DNA from: Heterostelium album PN500
Taxonomy: Eukaryota > Evosea > Eumycetozoa > Acytosteliales > Acytosteliaceae
DNA length: 64,000 nucleotides
Direction: 5' to 3'
NCBI RefSeq assembly: GCF_000004825.1
Contig: NW_008805075.1
Coordinates: 745,788-809,787 of the forward strand
The notes under the pieces were generated by a model. It saw only the letters and a program-made list of their open reading frames with translations. It searched no databases and had not been told where the DNA came from. Every line of letters starts with the position of its first letter. Position 1 is the first letter of the stretch. Below, one piece after another: positions 1 to 9,719 of the stretch. Made by a program: the position numbers and the translations under genes.

Positions 1-1094
1 GGCTGAAACAACATCTAAAGTAATCTTTTTATCCATGTCTCTTCCTGGGTACTGGAGAAGATCGTAGAATTTGGTCAACATCAAACCATTGGCAGCTACA
101 AATAATTAATATGGTTAATCATCTAATTTTATCTGAATAATAATAGTAGTAGTTAGATCTAACTTACCGACAATCGTGAAACAATTCTCCTTGCAATCCT
201 TTAGATTGAAAAGAAGTTTAACCATTGATCTTCTTAGACCAAAGGTAACACTTTGACTGGTACCAACAGCAACAATATTCTGTATAACTGACAAAGGAGC
301 GTTTTCATCTAAATTCAATTAAATTTAAGAGGTGAAACAAACATGTTAGATTTTAATATTAATTACGATGATATCATTGGTAATTACTTACATCTAATGG
401 ATAATGAAATTAAAATATTGGCATATAACGATCTTATTTGAAGAAGTGAAACGATTGCTTCGGATGCTCCACTGATTGTCTCTTCATTCTCGCTAATTAT
501 GTAGAGTGGTATCTGCGATGGAGAATCGATGATCGATTGATGTTTGGTGCGCTCATCAATCAATTTTATAGAATCTAAAATCAGATTGAAAAAGTCTTCG
601 GTTTGGAAGTGTCTGCGGAGTGAAGGACAAAACTTGAGTAGACTCGTCAGTTTATCCATCGATTTACTATTGCAATACTTGTAGGCAACATCTATAACGT
701 TCATATCTGGACTGGTAGTTGTAGTGATAAATTTGTTCATCAATTCTTTTGCTTCCTCCAATTTCATAATATGGTCAAATTCATCTACAAGATAACTCTT
801 TCTACTTAAATGTGAAATGTACATTTTAACTAAAATATTATTATTATTAATATAAATATAAATAGATAAATATAACTAACTAAACAATAAATTATCATTC
901 AATTACATACCAGCCATAAATGTACTTAAAGCAATAATTGCTTTGTCTGTACGTGTCAAACCATTCAACTTTGACAACCAAAAAGCTTTATTTGGTACAT
1001 TTTCGATGATATTCTTTGATATATCAACTAAAGTATCTAAATTTCTATTTCTCTCTATAAATTTAGTTAAAGATAATACTGTTTTATCATTCAT
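1..1094 (-). CDS. unknown dictyostelid protein, copy A (3' end outside window)
   Basis: Function not recognised. Four exons are visible: 1094..911, 829..392, 308..168 and 95..1, the last running off the window edge. All junctions are GT-AG and the phases agree (254 codons plus one base before the last exon). The start gives MNDKTVLSLTKF. The protein is helical and leucine-rich, without a signal peptide. Its third and fourth exons (DENAPLSVIQNIVAVGTS, VTFGLRR, AANGLMLTKFY, YPGRD) match the gene at 58937..60450 (DKNAPIEVIRNVVSLGT, VTFGVRR, DANGLPLIQFY, YPGRE), so the two are paralogues about 59 kb apart. The helical pattern could suit an armadillo-like fold, but that is only inference. Confidence is high that it is a real gene and nil on function. 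Confidence 0.8.
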
Positions 1095-1229
1095 TTTCGA
1101 AAAAAGATAAATAAACTAAAAAGGTAAAAATGCAACTGCAGTGATACAAAAAAAAAAAAAAAAGAAAACGACTAATCAGTTTCGATTTGTTTATTTTTTT
1201 TTTTAAAACATTTTTATTTATTTATTTAT

Positions 1230-2180
1230 TTACATTTTAATAGAAGTCGATAGATTCGTATTGGTTTGATTTTGTATCTCTTTACAGCGCTGTGAATAGA
1301 GATGTTTCCTCTCAATAGCTTTTAACCATTGGATTAACTCGAGGTTACCTTTTGCCTCTGCTTTTCTGAGTGCGTTCGGTGCCATCTGCTGACCTTTCGA
1401 TGTATTCTCGTAGAGCCATTTCAGCATCTCCAAGTTGTTGTTTTCGATGGCGTGGTAATAGGAGTCGGAGGTGCAGCCTTCCGCTCGGTTGTGGTGCAGC
1501 CACATCAGCATCTGAATGTTATTGTTGAGTGCTGCGTAGTCCATCGCTTTGTTGCTGGCGGTTCCGACGTTGGCCGAATGCAAGTATCGAACAATATCGA
1601 AACGGTTACACTTGGCGGCGTGGTCTATAATTCGATGATCGGAAATAACAACCGACGATGACGATGACGATGACGATGATGATTCGATTTGTTTGGCGAC
1701 GCCCACCAGGTATTCCAGCAGTTGGATATGTCCGCCTTCTATCGCCATCTTTAGCGCCAGTTCGCAATCGAATCGGAATTTCGTTTTCGACTGGTAGTAT
1801 TTCACGATGTGGAGATAACCGTTGAGTGCCGCCGATGCCAACATATCGAGTTGCAGCGAACGATTGCAGCGAATCATGATTTCAAATTGTATTTCGTCGA
1901 TCACGTATCTTAGAATCTCGAGGTTACCTGTTCGAGTGGCGTTGATGATGATCGCATTGAAATTCTGTAGCAGCGTTTCCACTTTATTCTTGTAAAAGTA
2001 GTTTTTAAACATTTGGAAATAGTTGTTGCCCACCATAACATACGGTAGACTGAGAACTTCCTCCCACCTATAGACCTTTTTGGTTTTGAGGCATGCCGTG
2101 TGAATATATCTAACGTTATCGAATATCAATCTACTTAATACAACATTATTAAATATTTTAAGAAATATTTCTTTTTCCAT
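1230..2180 (-). CDS. ankyrin-repeat protein, dictyostelid family (316 aa)
   Basis: Single-exon gene of 316 residues. The N-terminus (MEKEIFLKIFNNVVLSRLIF) is the family signature also seen in the genes at 30475 and 60642. It is followed by degenerate ankyrin-type helix pairs with the usual dictyostelid pattern: AALNGYLHIVKYY, AIEGGHIQLLEYL, AALNNNIQMLMWLHHNRAEG, AIENNNLEMLKWLYENT. A serine run (about residue 170, from TCG/TCA codons) interrupts the array. There is no signal peptide or membrane segment, so a cytosolic or nuclear scaffold role is likely; no partner can be named. It is the shortest of four members in this window. Confidence 0.85.
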   Translation of the reverse strand: MEKEIFLKIFNNVVLSRLIFDNVRYIHTACLKTKKVYRWEEVLSLPYVMVGNNYFQMFKNYFYKNKVETLLQNFNAIIINATRTGNLEILRYVIDEIQFEIMIRCNRSLQLDMLASAALNGYLHIVKYYQSKTKFRFDCELALKMAIEGGHIQLLEYLVGVAKQIESSSSSSSSSSVVISDHRIIDHAAKCNRFDIVRYLHSANVGTASNKAMDYAALNNNIQMLMWLHHNRAEGCTSDSYYHAIENNNLEMLKWLYENTSKGQQMAPNALRKAEAKGNLELIQWLKAIERKHLYSQRCKEIQNQTNTNLSTSIKM

Positions 2181-2864
2181 TTTACAACAGGCAACCTAAT
2201 TAATAATAATAATAATTTATTACAAACAAATAAATAACAACTAAATTACAAACACACAAATTGTGATATGTTTTGTTTGTTTTGTTTTTTTTCTGTTTAA
2301 TATAATTAAAAAAAGAAGTTAGTTATTACAATAAAGTAAAATATTATATTAAATCAAATCAATCAACCAGATCATTCGTTGATCACATGAAAACCCCCTA
2401 ATCAATCACATGTTGCAAACATCAATAGATCTGATTGTTAGCCCCAAAAAACACACTACAAAATTTTAAAAAAAACTTAATTAAAACAATTAAGTTTAAC
2501 TTTCTAAAGATCACCAAAAGAAACATTATTTTTTTAAATATCAATATTTTTATTTGTTTAATAATCCTTCAAAGGTCATAAATAGTTATGTGAATCTAAT
2601 TTGTTACTACGAATATATATATATATATATATATGAATAGATCAACTAACATTTATTATAATAATACAAACACTGATTCTGAATGGAGATTTTGCAACCT
2701 TGGTGACTATCGCGACATAGATAGAGAACGTAAGATTTACCAGAAAACAAAGTAAAAACTCTTACAATTTTTATAAATAATAAAATAAACGAAAGAATAT
2801 ATAGTTCTTTTATCTTTATACCTTTGTTGCCATCATTTTATTTAAATTATAGATTATCTTATGA
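2181..2864. other. AT-rich intergenic stretch with (AT)n tract
   Basis: No gene is supported here. A pure AT dinucleotide run lies at about 2613..2634. The rest is A/T-rich spacer upstream of the ankyrin gene at 1230..2180 and downstream of the decayed FNIP copy. Confidence 0.6.
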
Positions 2865-3520
2865 TATGGACTAATAAATGCTATGGATTGATATTGAGAT
2901 ACACCAAGCACCAATGATAAAGTGAATGTAATCTTTTAATGCTATAGGTAAAGTCTGAGAGTTTGACTTTGATAGCTCTGCAGATGGTATTTGCCTGAAT
3001 AAGTATCTGCTTCGATGGTTATAGAGGTTGTAGTGGCTGGCTAGAGTCCTCAGGAAGCTTCAAAAGACTATCCGTTTTGAAAAAAAATGTCTCAACCGAT
3101 TGAGGAATAGACGATTGTAATAGTCTTGCTTTCTTTCCCTAAGCTAATGATTTGGCAATTCAACGACTTTTCGATTGAAACTAATACAAAGATCCAAGTG
3201 TTCCAAGTTATTTGGTAACTGAATACTCTTTTTGATTGATCTAGAGAATGTTGATGGCAAGTAGAGATTGATGAGACTCGATGGCATTGCTCCAAAATCA
3301 ATCATTTCATGAGTAGCTCAATTTGTCAGATCCAAAGTTTCCAAGTGATTCATTGTTGAAAACACATCGGATTAGATGTATTTTCACAGGTATTTATCGA
3401 TTCAAATGAAATGTCACCTTCCAAAATCAAATATTTGATGTTCTCTCCGGTACTAATTTTTCACAAAACTCTCTAATATAACTGAGAGTGAGATGAGTAA
3501 CACTCGATATAGAGTTTATT
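2865..3520 (-). pseudogene. decayed tandem copy of the F-box/FNIP gene (3' part only)
   Basis: This stretch aligns almost base for base with about 3620..4290, the C-terminal coding half of the neighbouring FNIP gene. Shared words include gagatacaccaa, taatgctataggtaa, gtctgagagtttgact and gagtgagatgagtaacact. It has internal deletions, frame breaks and stop codons; the longest open piece is 69 codons (3092..3301). The match ends at about 3515, just before a T-rich tract at 3520..3545. No F-box exon is present. It is the remnant of a tandem duplication that lost its 5' end. Confidence 0.8.
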
Positions 3521-3566
3521 TTGTTTTTTTTTTTTTTTTTTTTTATATAATACACAAATTTTACTG

Positions 3567-5288
3567 TTAAATAGATCGTAAGATTTCCTGTATTTTATAA
3601 AATGCACCCGTCAATTCTAAAGTTGAAATAAATGCAATGAATTTACTTTGAGATACACCAAACACCAATAATGAAGTGGATGTCAATCTTCTAATGCTAT
3701 AGGTAATGTCTGAGAGTTTGACTTTGATTGTTGTCAATGTATCTGGAATCATGTATGGTAGATAGTAAGAAAAAGTATCTGTTTCAATGGTGATTGAGGT
3801 TGTGACGGTTGGCCATTCTTTAAGAAACGTTAATCGACATATCGACCGGAAATATATGGTCTCAACCAATTGAGGAATCGATGTTGGTGTTATCTCTGAA
3901 TGCGTTCCCAAAGCTAATGATTTGATTGATTTTGGCATTGCGACGACCTTGCCACGAAAACCTATACCAAGATCCAGGTGTTGTAAGTTTTTAGGGAACA
4001 CAACACTCTTTCTAATTGCTCCATTGAATGTTGATGGCATGTAAAGATTGATGAGACTCGATGGCAATTCACCGACATTAATCTCTCCAAATCCAGTGGT
4101 AACCAGTGTTGTCAGATCCAATGTTTCCAAATGATTCATTGTTGAAAACAAATCGGATTCAAATGAAATGTCACCTTCCAATTTCAAATACTTTATGTTC
4201 TCTGGAAAGATCTCTGCTATTATTGGTAATTTTATGCGTACTATTCCTAATTCTCTACCATATTTGAGAGTGAGATGAGTAACACTCGATGGAATCGAAC
4301 CAGGTAATATTGGTGAAGAGAGTGCAGACACTATCAGTGTTTCAATCGATGTCATATGTTTGATGTTATCCAACCATTTTGTTGATATTTGAAGACGTTT
4401 AATCGTGGAAGGAAATACTGATTCATTTGGTTTTGTGAATTGAGCTCGGCGATAGTCAAAGTCTAATGTTAAATCCTCAAGATTTGGTGGTAATGAAATA
4501 AAATCATCCTCTTCTATCTTGAGAACCTTCAGTGTGCTTGGTAGTTGTTTGGTATTAACCTCGCATCTATCATGATACACTAGTCTTTCAAGTTCGTTTG
4601 GATAATATTTCTCTTCGATATAATTGCGTGATTCGATATCTTTGATATTGGATGGAAGTTGAACTTCGAAACCACACATACCCATCACAAATAAAGATTG
4701 AACATTGGATTTACCAATTTTATCGATCATATTCTTATTGATAAGAGTATTAACATCAGATGCTAATATTATCTTCTTGTATGATGATTTAATTTCATAT
4801 TGCTCGAAATCAACTATTTTGAAATATTAAATTTAAATTTTAGTAAACTACTTTAAACTGAACTTAATTAAAAACTATAAATACATACCAAGTTTAATAC
4901 TGTCATCAATGATCTGCTTTCCATATGAAAGTATTAAATAGTTGGTATTTTTGCGATCTTTATCTTCTGATTGGTGAATGAGCAGTGTACAATCTTTGTC
5001 TGATTCAAGAGATCGTTGAAATTGATCTTTGAATGAATTCAATTTGAAATATCGATTCTTTTTATTGTCAAAATGATCTTTGCTTTCTTGTTTTAAATCA
5101 AAACAATTGAACCAAAGATATTTATCTCTGTGATCGAACCATCTCTTACAAACTAAACTGAAGCAAATTCTATCTATATCTTCATCTAACTCTCTGATTA
5201 TCTTTGTGAGCAAAAGATATGGTAGATTCATCAATAAATCATTATTAGGTATATTATTATCTTTTTTATTTTTCTTTGTTCGTGCCAT
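3567..5288 (-). CDS. F-box and FNIP-repeat protein 1 (548 aa)
   Basis: Two exons, 5288..4889 and 4813..3567, with a 75-bp GT-AG intron; the sum is 549 codons including stop. I chose the start MARTKKNKKDN because it aligns with the start of the next gene. Residues about 19-60 form an F-box-like motif (LPYLLLTKIIREL, then SLVCKRWF). The rest is an array of about 22-residue FNIP/leucine-rich units with recurring LPSSL, LPSNI and SIPSSVTHLTL segments. Proteins of this type are very abundant in dictyostelids and are presumed substrate receptors of SCF ubiquitin ligases; the substrate is unknown. The downstream neighbour is a decayed copy, the upstream neighbour an intact paralogue in the same orientation. 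Confidence 0.88.
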
Positions 5289-5479
5289 GTTTGATTGTTT
5301 TTTAAAAAAAAACAAAGATAATTTAACAATTGAAAAAATCATGATTTCAGTTAGTTTCTTTTTTGTGGAAATCATTCATTTCCCTCATTTGATAAATTTT
5401 TTATGATCGAAATCTAATTGATTATTTAAAAGAATATCAATGTTTTTATTATTTTAAAAGTACACAGTTTATTTTTTAG

Positions 5480-7171
5480 TTATTTTTTATCACCTGAATT
5501 TGATTTATATACGAATAGTTTGGATAACTTTGATAGTATATTCGACCAATCTGATATGACTGCAATGAATCGATCACCAGCGACACCATAGACAAGGAAT
5601 GTTGATTCTCCAAGTCTTTTTATGGTATAGGTATGCTCTTCTTGTTTTACGATGATTGTGTTGGTGGTAGCGAAATAATGATTTTCCAAATTAAACTTGT
5701 CTCCATCGATTTCAATGTTCATCGATTTGATTGTCGGTGGCAACGCTCCTGATAATACACAGCCTGGTCGCATTCCGATGTTTTCCACGGTGCTTGGAAT
5801 GGATGTAGGATCGCCATTCCAATTTCTACCTAATGTCAGTGATTTGAGTGATTGCGGTAGTCCTGTTATCTCTTCGATCTGATCACCCAAATCCAATGAT
5901 TCCAAGTTTGGTGGTAACTTCAAGCCTTGTTCCGTTCGAAGAATTAGTTTTCTCGGCAGCAATAGATGGATGATACTCGATGGCAACTTTCCAATTCTAA
6001 AGTTATTGTGCATGATCAGACCGGAAAGATCCAATGTTTCCAACTGACTAAATTCTTCGAATATGTTGGCATCGAAACTAAACCTACCAAACAGTTTGAT
6101 ATATTTAACTCCTTTGGGAATGTCATTTGATCTTATCGATTTCAAATCACCATATACTTTAGACAATTTCAAACGTGTAACGCTCTGCGGAATGTCGCCA
6201 GGCATAAACACTGTATTGTTATCCACTTTCAGTTTTAATGACTGAAGCAATGTCAGAGAATGGATTTTCTTCAACCAATAACCTGTTGTTTTGAGATGTT
6301 TAAGTGTTGCTGGAAGTTCTATGATGCTAGATTCTTTAACAATATTGTAGACCCTGAGCACCTCAAGATTCGATGGAAATGCTTCATTGGAACAACTTTG
6401 TCCCTTCGGCAAAGACAGAAACTTGAGTGACTGAGGTAGTTGTGAAATCTGAACCTTCTGGTGTATTTTTCCAGTATACGCCAATCTTTCAAGTTGCAAC
6501 GGTAGATGTGACATTTTAATATCAGAATAGGATATGATTTCCGTGATATTCGATGGTAAAGGTTCATAATCTTGAATATCAAATGTTCGACAGAAATGAA
6601 TTGAATTGACATTTGATTTACTGAGTCTTTCTATATTGTCTTTATTGACCAAGGTGAAATCCGTCGCTGTTGAACCTACGACAATAAGTTTGGTGTGCGA
6701 TGATTTCAATTCATACTTTTCAAAATCAACTATATTAATAAAGAGAGAGTTAATAATCATTCGATTATTTGTTTATAAATGCGTTAATGATGATTGATAT
6801 TTACTTATAGAAACAGGTCTTAGCCAACCTGATTCAAAAGGAATATTAACAATGGTTTCTTTAACTAGAAGGGAACAATCTGATTGTACATCGAAAGATC
6901 GTTGAAATTGATCTTTGAATGAATTCAATGAGAAATATTGATTCTTTTCAATGTCAAAGTGACCGATCTCTTGTTTTAAATGTAAACAATTGAACCAAAG
7001 ATATTTATCTCTATACTCGAACCATCTCTTACAAACTAGTGTGAAACAAATTCTATCTATATCTTCATCTAACTCTCTAATTATTTTATTAAGTAAAAGA
7101 AATGGTAGTTTTATAAACAATTCATTATTATCTATATTTGGTATACTATTATTATCTTGGTAATTTGTCAT
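5480..7171 (-). CDS. F-box and FNIP-repeat protein 2 (538 aa)
   Basis: Two exons, 7171..6805 and 6729..5480, with the intron at the same place and phase as in the gene at 3567..5288. The total is 539 codons including stop. The F-box segment LPFLLLNKIIREL plus TLVCKRWF is nearly identical to the paralogue, as are RDKYLWFNC and LNSFKDQFQRS. FNIP/leucine units follow (LPSNITEI, LPQSLKFL, IPQSVTRLKL, LPSSIIHLLL). The second exons are clearly more diverged than the first, so the F-box half seems more constrained than the repeats. Presumed SCF substrate adaptor. The start is the methionine that aligns with the paralogue rather than an upstream in-frame one. Confidence 0.88.
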
Positions 7172-7319
7172 TATACAAAAAATTAAATAATTTTTCTGAT
7201 CAAATAAACTTTTACAAATTTTATAAATCATATGATCGATTTACAAACTTTTCCAAGAAATTTCTGATCGGATATTTTGATTAGAGTTCTAAAAAAAACA
7301 AATAAAATTTTATTTTAAT

Positions 7320-9313
7320 TTAAATTAAGTGTTTCTTTATGAATTTCAATCTAGATGGATAATTGTAGCACTGATTTGATTTTGAAGAGCAAACTTCGGT
7401 TCGGTTTTCATGAAGAAATTTAATTATTGGGAAATTTGCTTTTTTTATACTTCTATCGATTGCTTTCGTTGAACAACCTTCACTCCTATTGAAATGCAAG
7501 AACTCCACCACCGAGATATTGGAAGATTTATCCATAGCGGCTTTGGTAGCACTCTTGTTTAAATGATGGAAATGACGTACCACTTCTAGATTTCCATGCT
7601 TTGCTGCAAAATCTAAAATATAATCTTCTTCTCCATCCTCTTCGAAATCAACATAACCATTATCTATTAACCATCTTATAACCAAATTATTATTATTTTC
7701 GATTGCATTCTTCAGTGCCTGAATAGAACAACAATCTTCATCTCTACTCCATTCTTTTTTTATCCATTCCAGTGGCGCTACGTCATTGAATCTTGCGAAA
7801 TTATCCATCGATTCGAATGTATATTGCTCGTTGGTGGTGTCATAGAGATGTTTAAATATATGAAAATGTCCAAAGAATGCAGCTCTATCCAAAAGATTCG
7901 GTTTATCCAATGTGTTGAATTTAGTTGATGATGGTTGCTGCTGTTGTATCGATGAATCTGCTCCACTTCCACCACTCATATCCTGTTGGCTATATTGTGT
8001 GTCGCCATGATCGTCTCCGTCCTCCTCAAAACTGGTTGTCGAAAGATTGATGTTTTCCTGAATGAATTTAATGACCTCCAAATCACCACACTGAATAGCA
8101 TCGTGAAGAATCATGTCAGTACAACCTTCGGTTCGATTTTGAAGTAGGAATTTGAGGATGTTGAAGCAGCCGTTAGATGCGGCGATGTCCATTGCATTCG
8201 GGGTCGATCCTTCCGTCCTAGAGTAGTGTAAAAACTCTATTATTGGAAAATTGGTTTCCTTTTCGCAGGCAAGGTCAATCGCATCGGTTGTACAACCCTC
8301 TAGCCGTTGGAAATGGAGGAATTTAACGATCTTGAAGTGTCCATTTTTTGCTGCTTGGTCAATCGCCAGAGTTGAACAACCTTCACTCCTGTTGGCGTGT
8401 AAGAATTGAACGATTTTGAAGTGCCCATTTTTTGCTGCATTGTCAAGAGCATGAGTTGAGCAACCTTCACTCCTGTTGGCATGTAAGAATTGAACGACTT
8501 GGAAGTGTCCGTTTTCCGATGCGAAATTAAGCGCGTCGGAAGTACAACCTTCACTTCGATTTTCATGAAGAAACTGTACTGTTGGTAGATCTCCATTCAT
8601 CGATGCAAGGTCCATCGCCATTTTTGTACAACCCTCATTCCTATTTACATGTAGCCATTGGAGCATTGGCAGGTGTCCATTGATTGCAGCGTAATCCATC
8701 AGATTCTTATTTGTGGTATCGCCGTGATTGCCATAACCGTTCATTACGAATCTCTGATAGATCCACTTGATAATCGGTATATTTCCATAGAGACTACTGA
8801 CAGCTCTATTGGTAGGACTACCGATGATACTCTCCAGCTTCCAGTTGTTCTTATCGGGCTTGGCATGCCTCATGATGTAATGAACAATATGCAAATGTCC
8901 GTATTTTACAGCGGTTTGATAGAGTTGTTTAAAGTCAATGTCATTAGGGAGTTGTGCATAGACGTATTTGATAATCTCCAAATTCCCATATCGCGCAGCA
9001 GTCTTTAACGATTTAACAAACAGACTCTTGAATAGCAGCGACACCCTGATATCCTCAAGACTGTAGCACCTACTCTCTAAGCCATTCTCATTCTTCTGAA
9101 TGAAATCAAAGATACGTTTATATCGCTCGCAGTAATTGAACTTTATGAGCTCCGAAGGAAAACAACCTAGGTCATACCAATTGCATCGAAGTATCTGCTT
9201 CTCTGAGAGTAGTTCGTTATAATAATTATAGTTTTGTTGTTTGATCAATTGGAATATATAATTTCTTAATACAATAGAATTTAAAATTGCTCTAAATGGG
9301 TGAATTAAACTAA

Positions 9314-9351
<38 letters not shown>

Positions 9352-9419
9352 CTATCTTTTTCCAGTTGGTCAAAAAAAAAAAAAAAATTAGTGATGTACA
9401 TAAAAATAAAAATGAGCAT
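7320..9419 (-). CDS. large ankyrin-repeat protein (about 699 aa)
   Basis: One long open frame of up to 699 residues. The body is a regular array of about 31-residue ankyrin units with the pattern NGHFxIVxFLHANRSEGC; at least six are close to consensus (about residues 240-450). The C-terminal array is more diverged and separated by an acidic and glutamine-rich spacer (EEDGDDHGDTQYSQQD). After a poly-Asn run, the segment FRAILNSIVLRNYIF corresponds to the family N-terminus, so the true start may lie in a separate small exon; the first methionine is preceded by poor, T-rich sequence. Intracellular scaffold by inference. The repeats match those of the gene at 60642..62171. Confidence 0.82.
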
Positions 9420-9719
9420 TTTTTTTTTGTTTCCAGTGTGGTGAAATTTCGATTGGCAATGTTAACTTTTTTTTTTTTACAAAAACAGTAATGATTTGTT
9501 GTATAATTTTGTTTTATCATATAAAAATGTTCATTATTTTAATTTTATTTAGTGATTCCTTTTTATTGGACTATTTTTTTATTTATTTTGTTTATAAATT
9601 TTTTAATTTTTTTAATTTTATTTTATTTTTTTAATGAGAAAATATATACAAGTATTTTTAATTAATTTTTGGTGTTTTATAATTATTTCGATGTCTTTTG
9701 TTTTTTTACCTACATAAGA
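9420..9719. other. T-rich spacer between convergent/adjacent gene ends
   Basis: About 300 bases of mostly T/A runs between the 5' end of the ankyrin gene and the 3' end of the MRH gene. The 5' boundary of the ankyrin gene is uncertain here. Nothing else is seen. Confidence 0.5.
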
